Positions 16,849-24,843 of a stretch of DNA of 46,201 nt are shown here, in pieces. Numbering within the stretch: the stretch's first letter is position 1; the number at the start of each line of letters is the position of its first letter. The notes under the pieces are model-generated. The model was given only the letters and a program-made list of their open reading frames with translations, did not search any database and had not been told where the DNA came from. This DNA comes from PFL42 sp964492235 (lineage in GTDB: Bacteria > Chloroflexota > Anaerolineae > Anaerolineales > E44-bin32): the NCBI GenBank assembly GCA_964492235.1, contig CAZBJQ010000005.1, forward strand, positions 1 through 46,201, in the 5' to 3' direction. The translations under genes were made by a program, and so were the position numbers.

Positions 16849-18339
16849 GTGGCGCAACCGTTCCCTCCAGCCTGGGTCCTCGACCTCCAGCCTGTGTTCG
16901 GCGAGCAGCCAGGCGTCTGGCTGGTCGGCGGCGCCGTGCGCGATCACCTGCTCCGCCGAGATTGCCATGACCTCGATTTCGCCGTGCAGGGAGAGTCCCG
17001 AAGCCTCGCCCGCCGCGTGGCGGACCGCCTCGGAGGCGCCTACTTCGATTTGGATCCGGCGCGGGACGCTGGCCGAGTGCTCCATCGCACGGCGGACGGC
17101 GTCCGCTGGAGGTTGGACTTCTCCCGATTGCGCCGCGACTCGATCGAGCAGGACCTGACCGAGCGCGACTTTACCCTGAACGCGATCGCTCTCGACCTGC
17201 ATCAGGCCGGCCACTGGTTGGATCCGACCGGGGGCGCCAAGGATCTAAAGGACAGGCGGGTGCGCACCTGCACTCCGGCTTCGATTCCATCGGACCCTGT
17301 GCGGGCGCTTCGCGCAGTTCGCCTTGCGGCTCTGCTATCGTTTCAAATGGATTCGGCGACGATCGATCAGGTCCGGTGCGCACACGGGCAAATCGGTCGC
17401 GTCTCCCCCGAACGGGTCCGGGACGAGGCGGTGCGGATGATGGAGCTCACCCGGCCGTCTACCGCAATCCGCCTGCTCGACCAGCTCGGATTGATGCCGG
17501 ATGTCTTCCCCGAAGTCGACGGCCTGCGCGGTTTGCAGCAGCCGCCGCAGCATGACTATGAGGCGCTGGAGCACACGCTGGCGGTGCTGGATCATGTCTG
17601 CGAGCTGCTGGCAGTCCTGGCGCCCCGCCCAGACGAGGAGCTCACGGCCGACCTGACGCTGGGATGGGTTGCTTTGCGCCTCGGGCGGTTCCGCCAGGCG
17701 CTCGACAAGCATCTCGGCCGGGTTCTGGCAGGCGAACGAGCGATTCGGCACTTGCTCTTGCTGGCGGCGTTGTATCACGACGTCGGGAAGGCGAGGACCC
17801 AATCGGTGGATGACGATGGGAAGGTTCGGTTCCTGGGACATGAGGCCATCGGCGCCGAGATGGCCGCCGCCTGGGCGCAGCGTATGCGCTTCAGCCGGCT
17901 CGAGGCCGACCGCCTGCGGACTGTGGTCGCCAACCACATGCGGCCCGGGCAACTGGAGAAGTCGCTGCCGATCAGCCGCCGCGCGATCTACCGCTACTAC
18001 CGCCAGCTCGGAGACGCAGGGGTGGAGGTTGTGCTTCTTTCGCTGGGGGATTTCCTGGGGAAGCATGCTCCACCACCGCCACAGGATGCGTGGGCCGGGC
18101 GCCTGAACACCGCCAGGGAACTGCTGGAAGGGCTGTACGAGCGCACAGCCGAAGTCGTCGATCCGCCCAGGCTGATCGACGGGGTGCAGCTGATGACAGC
18201 GCTGGGTCTGCTGCCCGGCAGGAAGGTGGGTATCCTGCTCGAGGCGATCCGAGAGGCCCAGGCCGAAGGGAAAGTGTCGACGCGCCAAGAAGCGCTCGAC
18301 CTTGCACGCCGCACGAGCGCCGACGGTCCGGCGGGGTAG
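16849..18339 (+). CDS. cca: CCA tRNA nucleotidyltransferase / poly(A) polymerase family with HD domain
   Basis: The 496-residue class II nucleotidyltransferase has the head motif GGAVRD (27-32), the catalytic DLD (41-43), and the ERDFTLNAIALDL segment followed by the RALRAVRLA helix. A C-terminal HD phosphohydrolase-like domain contains LYHDVGKART (about 309-318) and GHEAIGAEMA. It probably adds or repairs the 3' CCA of tRNAs. This agrees with tRNA-Ser in this window lacking an encoded CCA. A-adding-only or poly(A) polymerase activity cannot be excluded. The start is GTG, 9 bases after hpt. Confidence 0.9.
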   Translation: MAQPFPPAWVLDLQPVFGEQPGVWLVGGAVRDHLLRRDCHDLDFAVQGESRSLARRVADRLGGAYFDLDPARDAGRVLHRTADGVRWRLDFSRLRRDSIEQDLTERDFTLNAIALDLHQAGHWLDPTGGAKDLKDRRVRTCTPASIPSDPVRALRAVRLAALLSFQMDSATIDQVRCAHGQIGRVSPERVRDEAVRMMELTRPSTAIRLLDQLGLMPDVFPEVDGLRGLQQPPQHDYEALEHTLAVLDHVCELLAVLAPRPDEELTADLTLGWVALRLGRFRQALDKHLGRVLAGERAIRHLLLLAALYHDVGKARTQSVDDDGKVRFLGHEAIGAEMAAAWAQRMRFSRLEADRLRTVVANHMRPGQLEKSLPISRRAIYRYYRQLGDAGVEVVLLSLGDFLGKHAPPPPQDAWAGRLNTARELLEGLYERTAEVVDPPRLIDGVQLMTALGLLPGRKVGILLEAIREAQAEGKVSTRQEALDLARRTSADGPAG

Positions 18340-18498
18340 GGGGCGCCTCCAGCCCTCGCCGTGTGGATGGCGGTGGTCGACGAGGGGGCTGAGACAACGT
18401 TTCCCGCGTCTCAGGGGCAAGGACTGATGGAGGTAGGGGCGAAGCCCGATCCATGCGTGCGAAGCACACCAGGGGCGGGTGGCTCCTCGAGCCCGTCT

Positions 18499-18795
18499 CT
18501 ATGGGAAGATATCTGAGAGTGCCGGCTCGTAGAAACAGCGGCAGCCGAGTCCGTTCGAGCATCCGGGAATGGGGAGGAGCGGGACGTCGGGCTTGGGGAA
18601 TTCCCCGTCCACACTCCGGCAGGCAGGACAGGCGTCTTCGTGTTCCACCAGGCGGATGCGATACACGCGGGGATTGGCCTGCAGTCGGGCGAGGGCGACG
18701 GCGCTTTCAGACTCACGTCCGAGATCGGCGCCGCAACGCGGACAGCGCGTGGCGGTATCGGCGGAACCTGTCTTGCAGCGATTGCAGGTTTGCAC
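18499..18795 (-). CDS. Small double zinc-ribbon protein
   Basis: The product has about 98 residues. It opens with a CxxC...CxxC ribbon (CNRC, CPRC). A second Cys cluster, CPAC followed by GCSNGLGCRC, resembles the zinc motif in phage head-morphogenesis-type proteins. The GTG at 18793-18795 was chosen because GAGGTG sits 6 bases before it; an in-frame GTG at 18804 is an alternative. It has a good promoter of its own and is divergent from dinB. No function is recognised; nucleic acid or protein binding is a reasonable guess. Confidence 0.65.
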   Translation of the reverse strand: MQTCNRCKTGSADTATRCPRCGADLGRESESAVALARLQANPRVYRIRLVEHEDACPACRSVDGEFPKPDVPLLPIPGCSNGLGCRCFYEPALSDIFP

Positions 18796-18820
18796 TTTCG
18801 TCACCTCGCTGGAGAAGCGG

Positions 18821-18848
18821 ATTCTAGTGGGTAATCTCCGCCTGTCAA
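18821..18848 (-). promoter_or_regulatory. Promoter of zinc-ribbon gene
   Basis: On the minus strand: TTGACA (18848-18843), a 16-base spacer and TAGAAT (18826-18821). It is nearly consensus. The start would lie about 20 bases before the GTG. It overlaps the region just before dinB. Confidence 0.7.
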
Positions 18849-18856
18849 CCCGACCT

Positions 18857-20038
18857 ATGCCACGAACGATCCTGCACGTTGACCTCGACGCCTTCTTCTG
18901 CTCCGTCGAGGCGCTGCATGATCCAACCCTCAGCGGGAAGCCCTTTGCCGTGGGAGGGCGACCAGACCAGCGGGGGGTGATCAGCTCGGCCTCGTACGCT
19001 GCCAGGAAGTGGGGCGTTCGCTCAGCCATGCCTTCCGCTCAGGCGCTGCGATTGTGTCCGGACCTGGTGCTTGTCCCTCCCCGGCACCATGTCTACGGCG
19101 AGCACTCCGAGCGCGTCATGTCGATCCTGCGGGCGGCCGCGCCCGTCGTGGAACAGATCTCGATCGATGAGGCCTTCCTCGACGTCAGCGATGACAAACG
19201 ACCTGGAGCCGAGGTCGCGGCCGCATTGAAGGCATCTATTCTTCAGGCACAACGCCTGGCCACGTCCTGGGGCGTCGCCAGCAACAAGCTGGTCGCCAAG
19301 ATCGCCACGGAGGTCGGCAAGCCGGATGGGCTGGTGACGGTCCCGCATGGAGAGGAGGCAACGTTTCTCGCGCCGCTCCCCGTGCAGATGCTGTGGGGAG
19401 TCGGGCCGAAAACCACGGAGGTCCTGCTGCAACAGGGCATGAAGACGATCGGGGACCTGGCCACATGGCCGCCGGAACGAATGAGAGCTCTCTTCGGCGA
19501 GCGTGGCCCTGAACTTGCATCCAGTGCACGCGGCGTAGACCTCCGCCCGGTCTCGGCCGAGCACGAACCGAGATCGCTCTCGGCGGAGCGGACGTTCGCC
19601 CGAGACCTTCAGTCCCGCCCGGCGCTCGAGGAAGTCCTGGTGGCGCTAGTCGAGGAAGTTGGCCAGCGGCTGAGGGAACAGGGCCTGGCGGGGACAACCG
19701 TTCGATTGAAGCTGCGATGGTCCGACTTCACAACAATCGTCCGCCAGTCCAGGCTGCCTCAGCCATCGAATGTGGATCGCGAGATCCTGGAGGCGGCGCG
19801 CTCGCTGCTCGGAAAACACTGGGAACCGGCGCGGCCCGTTCGTCTGCTCGGGGTGGGGCTATCCGGCCTGCAAGAGCCGCTGCGGCAGCTAGAGCTTTTC
19901 GACCACTCCTGGGAACGGGACGAACGCTTGCTCAAGGCTGTCGACACCATACGCCAGCGCTATGGAGACGACTCGGTCCAGCGCGCCAGCAGCCTGCGCG
20001 AGAAACCGCCGCGAAAACTAGGGGCTGGAGAAACCTGA
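18857..20038 (+). CDS. dinB: DNA polymerase IV (Y family)
   Basis: The 393-residue translesion polymerase has the catalytic carboxylates in HVDLDAFF (D9, D11) and SIDEAFLDV (D104, E105). The steric region YAARKWGVRSAMP, the helix-hairpin-helix LWGVGPKTTEVL, and the little-finger domain from about residue 235 are also present. Length is normal. I placed the start at ATG 18857, where DinB homology begins, although the frame is open further upstream. There is no clear ribosome binding site. No LexA-like box was recognised near it. A divergent promoter for the zinc-ribbon gene lies immediately upstream. Confidence 0.93.
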   Translation: MPRTILHVDLDAFFCSVEALHDPTLSGKPFAVGGRPDQRGVISSASYAARKWGVRSAMPSAQALRLCPDLVLVPPRHHVYGEHSERVMSILRAAAPVVEQISIDEAFLDVSDDKRPGAEVAAALKASILQAQRLATSWGVASNKLVAKIATEVGKPDGLVTVPHGEEATFLAPLPVQMLWGVGPKTTEVLLQQGMKTIGDLATWPPERMRALFGERGPELASSARGVDLRPVSAEHEPRSLSAERTFARDLQSRPALEEVLVALVEEVGQRLREQGLAGTTVRLKLRWSDFTTIVRQSRLPQPSNVDREILEAARSLLGKHWEPARPVRLLGVGLSGLQEPLRQLELFDHSWERDERLLKAVDTIRQRYGDDSVQRASSLREKPPRKLGAGET

Positions 20039-20075
20039 GGCTGGCTTTCTCGGCTTCCCGCCAGGCAGGTGCCGG

Positions 20076-21185
20076 ATGAGGCTGCGCGGCAAGGGCTACT
20101 TCATATGGCAGATCCCGAAGTGCGAGAGCGGCAGCGCCAAGACCATCGCGCTCAAAGCCAGGCAGGCAGGCCTGACTCACGTCCTCATCAAGATCGCCGA
20201 CGGTTCGGACTGGCCCTACAACGTAGACCGTGCCCGAGGGATTGACCTTGTGCCACCCGTCCTGACTGCCCTCAAGTCGGCGGGAATCCAGGTGTGGGGG
20301 TGGCACTACGTCCGGGGTGACAACCCGCTGGGAGAGGCCAGGCTGGGAGCGCAGCGCGCCCGCAGCCTCGGAATCGACGGCTATGTGATCGACGCCGAGC
20401 GCGAATACAAGCGCGCCGACCGGAAGGCTGCCGCCCAGATCTATGCCAAGGAACTCCGCCGCCAACTGCAGGACATTCCGATCGCCTTGAGCTCGTACCG
20501 CTACCCTCGAGTGCACTACGAGCTGCCATACGGGATCTTCCTGGCGATTTGTGACTACGCCATGCCCCAGGTCTACTTCGAGCAATCTCACGACCCTGAT
20601 GTTCAGCTCAAGGTGTGTCTGGACCAGTATATGAATCTCCCCAATGCTCGTCCGGTTATCCCCACCTTCCCGACCTACTCGACTGGGAAGTGGCGGCCGA
20701 CAGTCAACGACCTTCAACAGGCGTTGGCGACAGCCAAGAGCCTTGGACTGGAGGGGGCGAATGCCTGGAGCTGGGACTATGCAGGTCGTTCGGGATATCA
20801 AGACCTCTGGCAGGCATTTGCCGAATTCGGGTGGGACTCGCCGGCAGAGCCCCCGCCCGATGTCCCCGAAGAACTGATCAGCAGAATGAACAAGCGAGAC
20901 ATCTCGGCGATCGCCGGCCTGTATCGGAAGAATGCCGCGCACGTGACGGGAGACCGGACTGTGGTGGGGGTCGACGCCATCGGGGAATGGTACCGACATC
21001 TGTTGATGGAACTGCTTCCAGCAGCGGGATTCGAGATGACAGGCAAGATGGGGGCCGGGCCCTTCCGCCAATTCACCTGGGTGGCCAAGCCGGCGGCTGG
21101 CCAGGTGGTCTTGGGCAGTGACACGCTTGGGATCCTCGATGGGCTAATTCAGTACCATTACACGCACTTCCGCGCCGTCGAGTAA
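20076..21185 (+). CDS. TIM-barrel (glycoside-hydrolase-like) protein with NTF2-like tail
   Basis: The 369-residue protein has no signal peptide. Residues 1-260 alternate beta strands and helices in the way of a TIM barrel: GYFIWQIP, THVLIKIADG, QVWGWHYVRG, GYVIDAERE, and PQVYFEQ. The strand GYVIDAE offers candidate acidic residues. Residues about 275-369 look like an NTF2/SnoaL-type domain. AGGTG precedes the ATG. It is 37 bases after dinB. The family is often annotated as hypothetical or glycoside-hydrolase-like; I cannot name a substrate. Confidence 0.7.
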   Translation: MRLRGKGYFIWQIPKCESGSAKTIALKARQAGLTHVLIKIADGSDWPYNVDRARGIDLVPPVLTALKSAGIQVWGWHYVRGDNPLGEARLGAQRARSLGIDGYVIDAEREYKRADRKAAAQIYAKELRRQLQDIPIALSSYRYPRVHYELPYGIFLAICDYAMPQVYFEQSHDPDVQLKVCLDQYMNLPNARPVIPTFPTYSTGKWRPTVNDLQQALATAKSLGLEGANAWSWDYAGRSGYQDLWQAFAEFGWDSPAEPPPDVPEELISRMNKRDISAIAGLYRKNAAHVTGDRTVVGVDAIGEWYRHLLMELLPAAGFEMTGKMGAGPFRQFTWVAKPAAGQVVLGSDTLGILDGLIQYHYTHFRAVE

Positions 21186-21695
21186 CAGCCGTCCCAAAGG
21201 TCGATACTGCCCACTCCATGTTCAAGACAGAGCCAGGCTGGCCAGGCATCGGATTCGCCACGCGTGGCCGGCACGACAAGTCACTCACCCGGGCTCAAGT
21301 CCTCGCAAGGGCGCTACAGGCGATCCGTGAGGGGCAGGGGAGGAAACGCACCTGCTCAGGTGCGGGAGTCCGCTTGGCCCCATGCTCGGCGTGTTCGACA
21401 GCATGCGCGTCGGCCCAGGTGTTTCCATCGGCTGTCCCCCCAACTACCCGCGCATCCCCACGCAGCCGAAGCGGGGTACAGTATCGAGCAGGTTCAGACA
21501 GACATGAGACGATGTGAGCAGCACTTCCCTTTCTGTTGGCGTCCCGGCTTCCGTCCGTCGAATCTCCACCCCCGTCCCTCGCAACACCTGCACCCCCTGG
21601 CACCTCCCGCCGGGGCAGGTGTGCGGCGGACCGCAGCAGCGGCGCAAGCCATCTCGCCCCGGCGGGGCGACGGGGCTTGCGGCCCGAACGGGGTG

Positions 21696-21795
21696 AGCAT
21701 CCCGTAGCGATCGCGCAGCATCCCGTAGCGATCGCGGAGCATCCCGCAGCGATCGTGGAGCATCCCGGAGCGATCGCGCAGCATCCCGGAGCGAA
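21696..21795. repeat. 21-bp tandem repeat, nearly five copies
   Basis: AGCAT recurs at 21696, 21717, 21738, 21759 and 21780, exactly every 21 bases. The unit reads AGCATCCCGTAGCGATCGCG plus one base, with few substitutions. As the period is a multiple of three, the minus strand stays open in all frames and shows Leu-Arg-Asp heptads. I see no ribosome binding site or homology to support translation. Confidence 0.85.
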
Positions 21796-21800
21796 GCACA

Positions 21801-21864
21801 GGGAAGCGGAGGGAAGCGGAGGGAAGCGGAGGGAAGCATAGGGAAGCGGAGGGAAGCGGAGGGG
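21801..21864. repeat. 10-bp tandem repeat GGGAAGCGGA, six copies
   Basis: Six adjacent decamers start at 21801, one of them altered (GGGAAGCATA). It directly follows the 21-bp array, and both are inside the insert that interrupts the pseudogene. Confidence 0.85.
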
Positions 21865-22899
21865 GTCAGAAGCACCCTGGAAGGGCTCCCCCTGCGCGAG
21901 CACGACTGCATTGCCCAGCGAACAACGGCCGGGGCAAGGGGCTGAGGCCGGAATTAGGTCTGTCCTGTCACCTATGGGTGAGCTCGCCTCCCGCCACACC
22001 GTCCCGGTGTCCTGCCGGGATGGCAGGTGGCGACTGCAACGTGTCTCCTATGTCGAGAACTCATACAGGATTCCCATCCACGCGCATTCCGATTCGAAAC
22101 GCGCTCAACCGGGCGTTCCTTCATCGCGCCTGGTGGGTCAACGACACGGACTGCGTCATGGTCCGGCCGTGAGGGAGAAATCGGGCCTTGGCGACACCTG
22201 GAACGCCATCCCGTCTCACGTCCGCCGAAGTGCAGACGATGCTGACCGTCACCTCGATGCTGGCGAGGTCCCTGAAGGTGTCGGACCACACCGTGGGCCT
22301 GTCGCGGGAAGGCCTTGAAAGGATTGGGCGCATGTTCCCGCTGCAGCACGAGTTCTTGATCGGCGCGCCGCGGGGTGTCCGACCACTTTGATCCTCCCCC
22401 TGGAGGGGCCATTGGGTACGTGGACACTGATCGCGTGGTTGAACCGGGCGGATCGCGAAGTCGACGTCTCGCTGCCTCGAATGCGGCTTGGGGTGGGCCC
22501 AGTAGAGGAGCAGCACATCGTCGACTTCTGGAATGCCGCCTACCGCCACGGGCACCGGGACCGGCTGGATCTCGGGAAGATTCCTCTCCACAACGCGGAA
22601 TGTGTGGCGGCGCCACGGCGTGGGACCGATGCCGCCTGGCTTGGTGACACCCTGCGTGCGCCGCAAGGGTTGGCCGTTGCCCGGTGGTCCGCAGAGCCGT
22701 TCTGATTCGAGGCAACTCCGGACCTCGGCCGGCAGGCAACGGGGATGCACTGCAGGGGACAAACGCCCGACGTACCCTGGAGGGTCGTCCGGGCCATGCA
22801 GAACTCAATGGCAACGGGGTATACTGCCTCGATCTTGCGCCGGAGGGAGCGGCTACGCTCGCCGGCCGCGCGCAACCCGCCTCCCCTTGAGGAAGCGGT

Positions 22900-23736
22900 G
22901 TGCGCGCCCTGAACCATAGGACCTCGGCGACAGGTCTCGACGGGCAGTCTCAGATGAGCATCGAGCGCCTCATTCAAGCCCTCAGCGCAATCATGCTGGC
23001 ATCCGGCGGTGTGTCTGTCTTCGTCGGCTGGCGCCACCTGTCTGGCTCGAAAGGACTGCGGTTCCACAACCTCCGCCGAGATCGTATCCGGCGTGGATGG
23101 CGGTGGGTAGGCCTCGGCTGCGGCTTGCTGACCCTCGGGGTGTCTTCGGCGGCGCTCGGCCGCCAGGCCGGAGATGCCCTCTTTCCACCGACTCCCACGG
23201 TCACATCCACGCCCACGGTCACCTTGACGCCGACGATCACGATGACGCCCACAATGACCCTTACGCCGCGAGAAACCTCGACACCGACCGCCACCCCAAC
23301 GCCCAGCCTGCCGCAGGGGTCTGCTGTCCTGGTGCGCGAGACGATCACGCCTCCGCCTGGCGCTCTCTTCAGCCCGGTTGCGATTGCCAGCCGGCTGGAC
23401 GAATCCCGCCGACCCCTCGACGCCTCCACCACGTGGAGGAACCCTCCCCGTAGATTGCTGGGCGCGTTTTCTTATGATTCGATGCTGGATGACGTGCGTT
23501 GGACAGCCGTCTGGCTCCAGGGCCAGCGGGTGGTGTGCTTCGAGACCAAGCCGTGGGATGGCGGAACAGGCGGGTACGGCTACACCGAGTGCGAGCCCGC
23601 CGACGGCTGGGCGCCCGGAGTCTACACAGTCCAGCTGTTTCTGGGCAATCAGTGGTGGATCTCGTCCACTTTCGAGATCACCGAGGCGGTGACCCCCACG
23701 CCATCGGCCGCCGCCACAGGAACGCCGGGGACCTGA
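22900..23736 (+). CDS. Membrane-anchored exported protein with Thr/Pro linker
   Basis: The 278-residue protein has two hydrophobic segments (about 22-42 and 68-88). A 40-residue TPTVT-type linker (about 96-137) follows, then a beta-rich domain (about 140-260) with two Cys (CFETKPW and YTECEP) and many Trp, ending in GVYTVQLFLGNQWWISSTFE. It should be displayed outside the membrane. The GTG start is supported by GAGGA 6 bases upstream; ATG at 22954 is an alternative. A TATACT box at 22820-22825 could drive it. No family with known function is recognised. Confidence 0.7.
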   Translation: MRALNHRTSATGLDGQSQMSIERLIQALSAIMLASGGVSVFVGWRHLSGSKGLRFHNLRRDRIRRGWRWVGLGCGLLTLGVSSAALGRQAGDALFPPTPTVTSTPTVTLTPTITMTPTMTLTPRETSTPTATPTPSLPQGSAVLVRETITPPPGALFSPVAIASRLDESRRPLDASTTWRNPPRRLLGAFSYDSMLDDVRWTAVWLQGQRVVCFETKPWDGGTGGYGYTECEPADGWAPGVYTVQLFLGNQWWISSTFEITEAVTPTPSAAATGTPGT

Positions 23737-23748
23737 GCTGACATGAGC

Positions 23749-24840
23749 TCAGACCGTGACGGCCTGGATCCGGCGCACCAGGCCGAGGAGCGAAGCGTAG
23801 CCCTGCGGGATCGGCTCCAGGTCGATGCTCTCCATCAACGTGTGCGCATTGCTGCCGGTTGTCACTCCAACGCAAATCGCGGGGTACCCCAAGCTGAGGG
23901 GAAGGCTGGCATCGGTCGAACCGGCCACCAGTTGAGCCGTGCGCCCGCACTCGGCCTGATAGGATTCGCACGCCGCCTGCACTAGGACGTGATCCTCCGC
24001 CAGGGCGCCCGCGGGTCGCTGCCCCACGAGCTCGACCTTGACTTCGATGTTCGCCGGCCAGGGGCCCTGGAGTCCCGCTTCGACAGATCTTGCCAGGTCG
24101 GCGAGAGTCGGTGCCTCCTCCGAGCGAATCTCGAATTCCATCCAGGCGTGGCGCGCAATGGTATTCACCACACTGCCCCCATGCATCTGCCCGATGTTCA
24201 AAGTCGTTTTCGGCTCGGCTGGGAGCGGCAGGTCCAGCAGCCGCTCGCTCAGGCGGAGCAACTGATGCAGGGCGGAAGGTCGGGAAGGGTGGATCCAGGG
24301 ATGACCCCCCGGGCCGTGCACGTCCAGCTTGTAGCGTCGAACCGGGAGTGCTCGGTTGTAGACATACCCCAGCGACATTCCCTCAACGGCGATATATGCG
24401 ACAGGCTCGGAACCGAAGCGGTCGACAACGCTGGTCATGCCGCGCAGGTTGCCCAGACCCTCCTCCCCGACCGTGCCCACGAACCACACCGGCCGAGGCA
24501 GCCGGGGATCCGCCAGATCGAAGGCCAGCTCGACCAGCGTCGCCAATCCCAGGGCGTTATCGCCAACCCCAGGGCCTGCCCATCGTTCTTGGTTCCGGAT
24601 GACATGCAGGTCTGTGCCGGAAGGGAATACGGAATCCAGATGCGCCGCCAGCACAATCGGGCGGTCCGGCGAGTCTCCCAGCCGACCATACACATTGCCG
24701 ATTTCGTCGAATTCGACGTCCTGAAGGCCGGCCTGTAGGAAATGCTGTCGCATCACCAGAGCCCGCTCGCCCTCCCCGAACGTGGGCGATGGGACTGCCT
24801 GGATCTCGAGGCATCGTTCGAGCAACCGGGCAAGCTGCAT
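23749..24840 (-). CDS. M20-family zinc peptidase
   Basis: The 363-residue protein resembles PepT/carboxypeptidase-G2-like di-zinc peptidases. Metal ligands visible are H67 and catalytic D69 (AAHLDSVFP), D94 (GVGDNALG), catalytic E126/E127 (TVGEEGLGN) and H333 (SNAHTLMES). The lid/dimerisation domain sits between about 180 and 285. It probably cleaves a peptide or an N-acyl amino acid in the cytoplasm. It starts 3 bases after the PfkB kinase stop, so the two are co-translated. Confidence 0.9.
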   Translation of the reverse strand: MQLARLLERCLEIQAVPSPTFGEGERALVMRQHFLQAGLQDVEFDEIGNVYGRLGDSPDRPIVLAAHLDSVFPSGTDLHVIRNQERWAGPGVGDNALGLATLVELAFDLADPRLPRPVWFVGTVGEEGLGNLRGMTSVVDRFGSEPVAYIAVEGMSLGYVYNRALPVRRYKLDVHGPGGHPWIHPSRPSALHQLLRLSERLLDLPLPAEPKTTLNIGQMHGGSVVNTIARHAWMEFEIRSEEAPTLADLARSVEAGLQGPWPANIEVKVELVGQRPAGALAEDHVLVQAACESYQAECGRTAQLVAGSTDASLPLSLGYPAICVGVTTGSNAHTLMESIDLEPIPQGYASLLGLVRRIQAVTV

Positions 24841-24843
24841 CGG

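Larger units (their letters stand above)
21492..22060. mobile_element. Insert of about 570 bp, possible MITE or IS remnant, inside the alpha-galactosidase pseudogene
   Basis: Flanking alpha-galactosidase segments should be separated by only a few tens of residues, but about 600 bases lie between them. The ends carry an imperfect inverted repeat: GTTCAGACAGACATGAGAC (21492-21510) against the reverse complement of 22043-22060 (GTTCTCGACATAGGAGAC). A similar TGTCACCTATG occurs at 21967-21977. The ends remind me of IS481-like elements. No transposase or clear target duplication is visible, and the borders are approximate. Confidence 0.4.
21218..22890 (+). pseudogene. Decayed GH36-type alpha-galactosidase, frameshifted and interrupted
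   Basis: Pieces of one alpha-galactosidase can be read in order on the plus strand. At 21218-21340 is SLTRAQVLARALQAIREG. At 21346-21430, in another frame, is THLLRCGSPLGPMLGVFDSM, then RVGPGVS. At 22089-22169 is RNALNRAFLHRAWWVNDTDC, then VMVRP and an in-frame stop at 22170. At 22209-22330 is LTSAEVQTMLTVTSMLARSL, then SDHTVGLSREGLERI. At 22418-22640, in a third frame, are WTLIAWLNRADREV and HIVDFWNAAYRHG. These match conserved GH36 blocks such as FxHRxWWxNDPDCxxxR and LTxxEVxT. The N-terminal half is missing, at least two frameshifts and one stop are present, and an insert splits it near 21480-22065. Confidence 0.75.

Noticed and set aside
21704..21780. GCGATCGC octamers as cyanobacterial HIP1 signal
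   Set aside because: They are part of one local tandem repeat and are not spread through the window; gene content is not cyanobacterial.
21696..21795. CRISPR array
   Set aside because: The repeats are directly adjacent at 21 bp without unique spacers, and no cas genes are present.
21295..21999. Minus-strand frames with LRDAP/LRFPPLP repeats
   Set aside because: The peptides are translations of the 21-bp and 10-bp DNA repeats; all three frames are open and none has a start site or homology.
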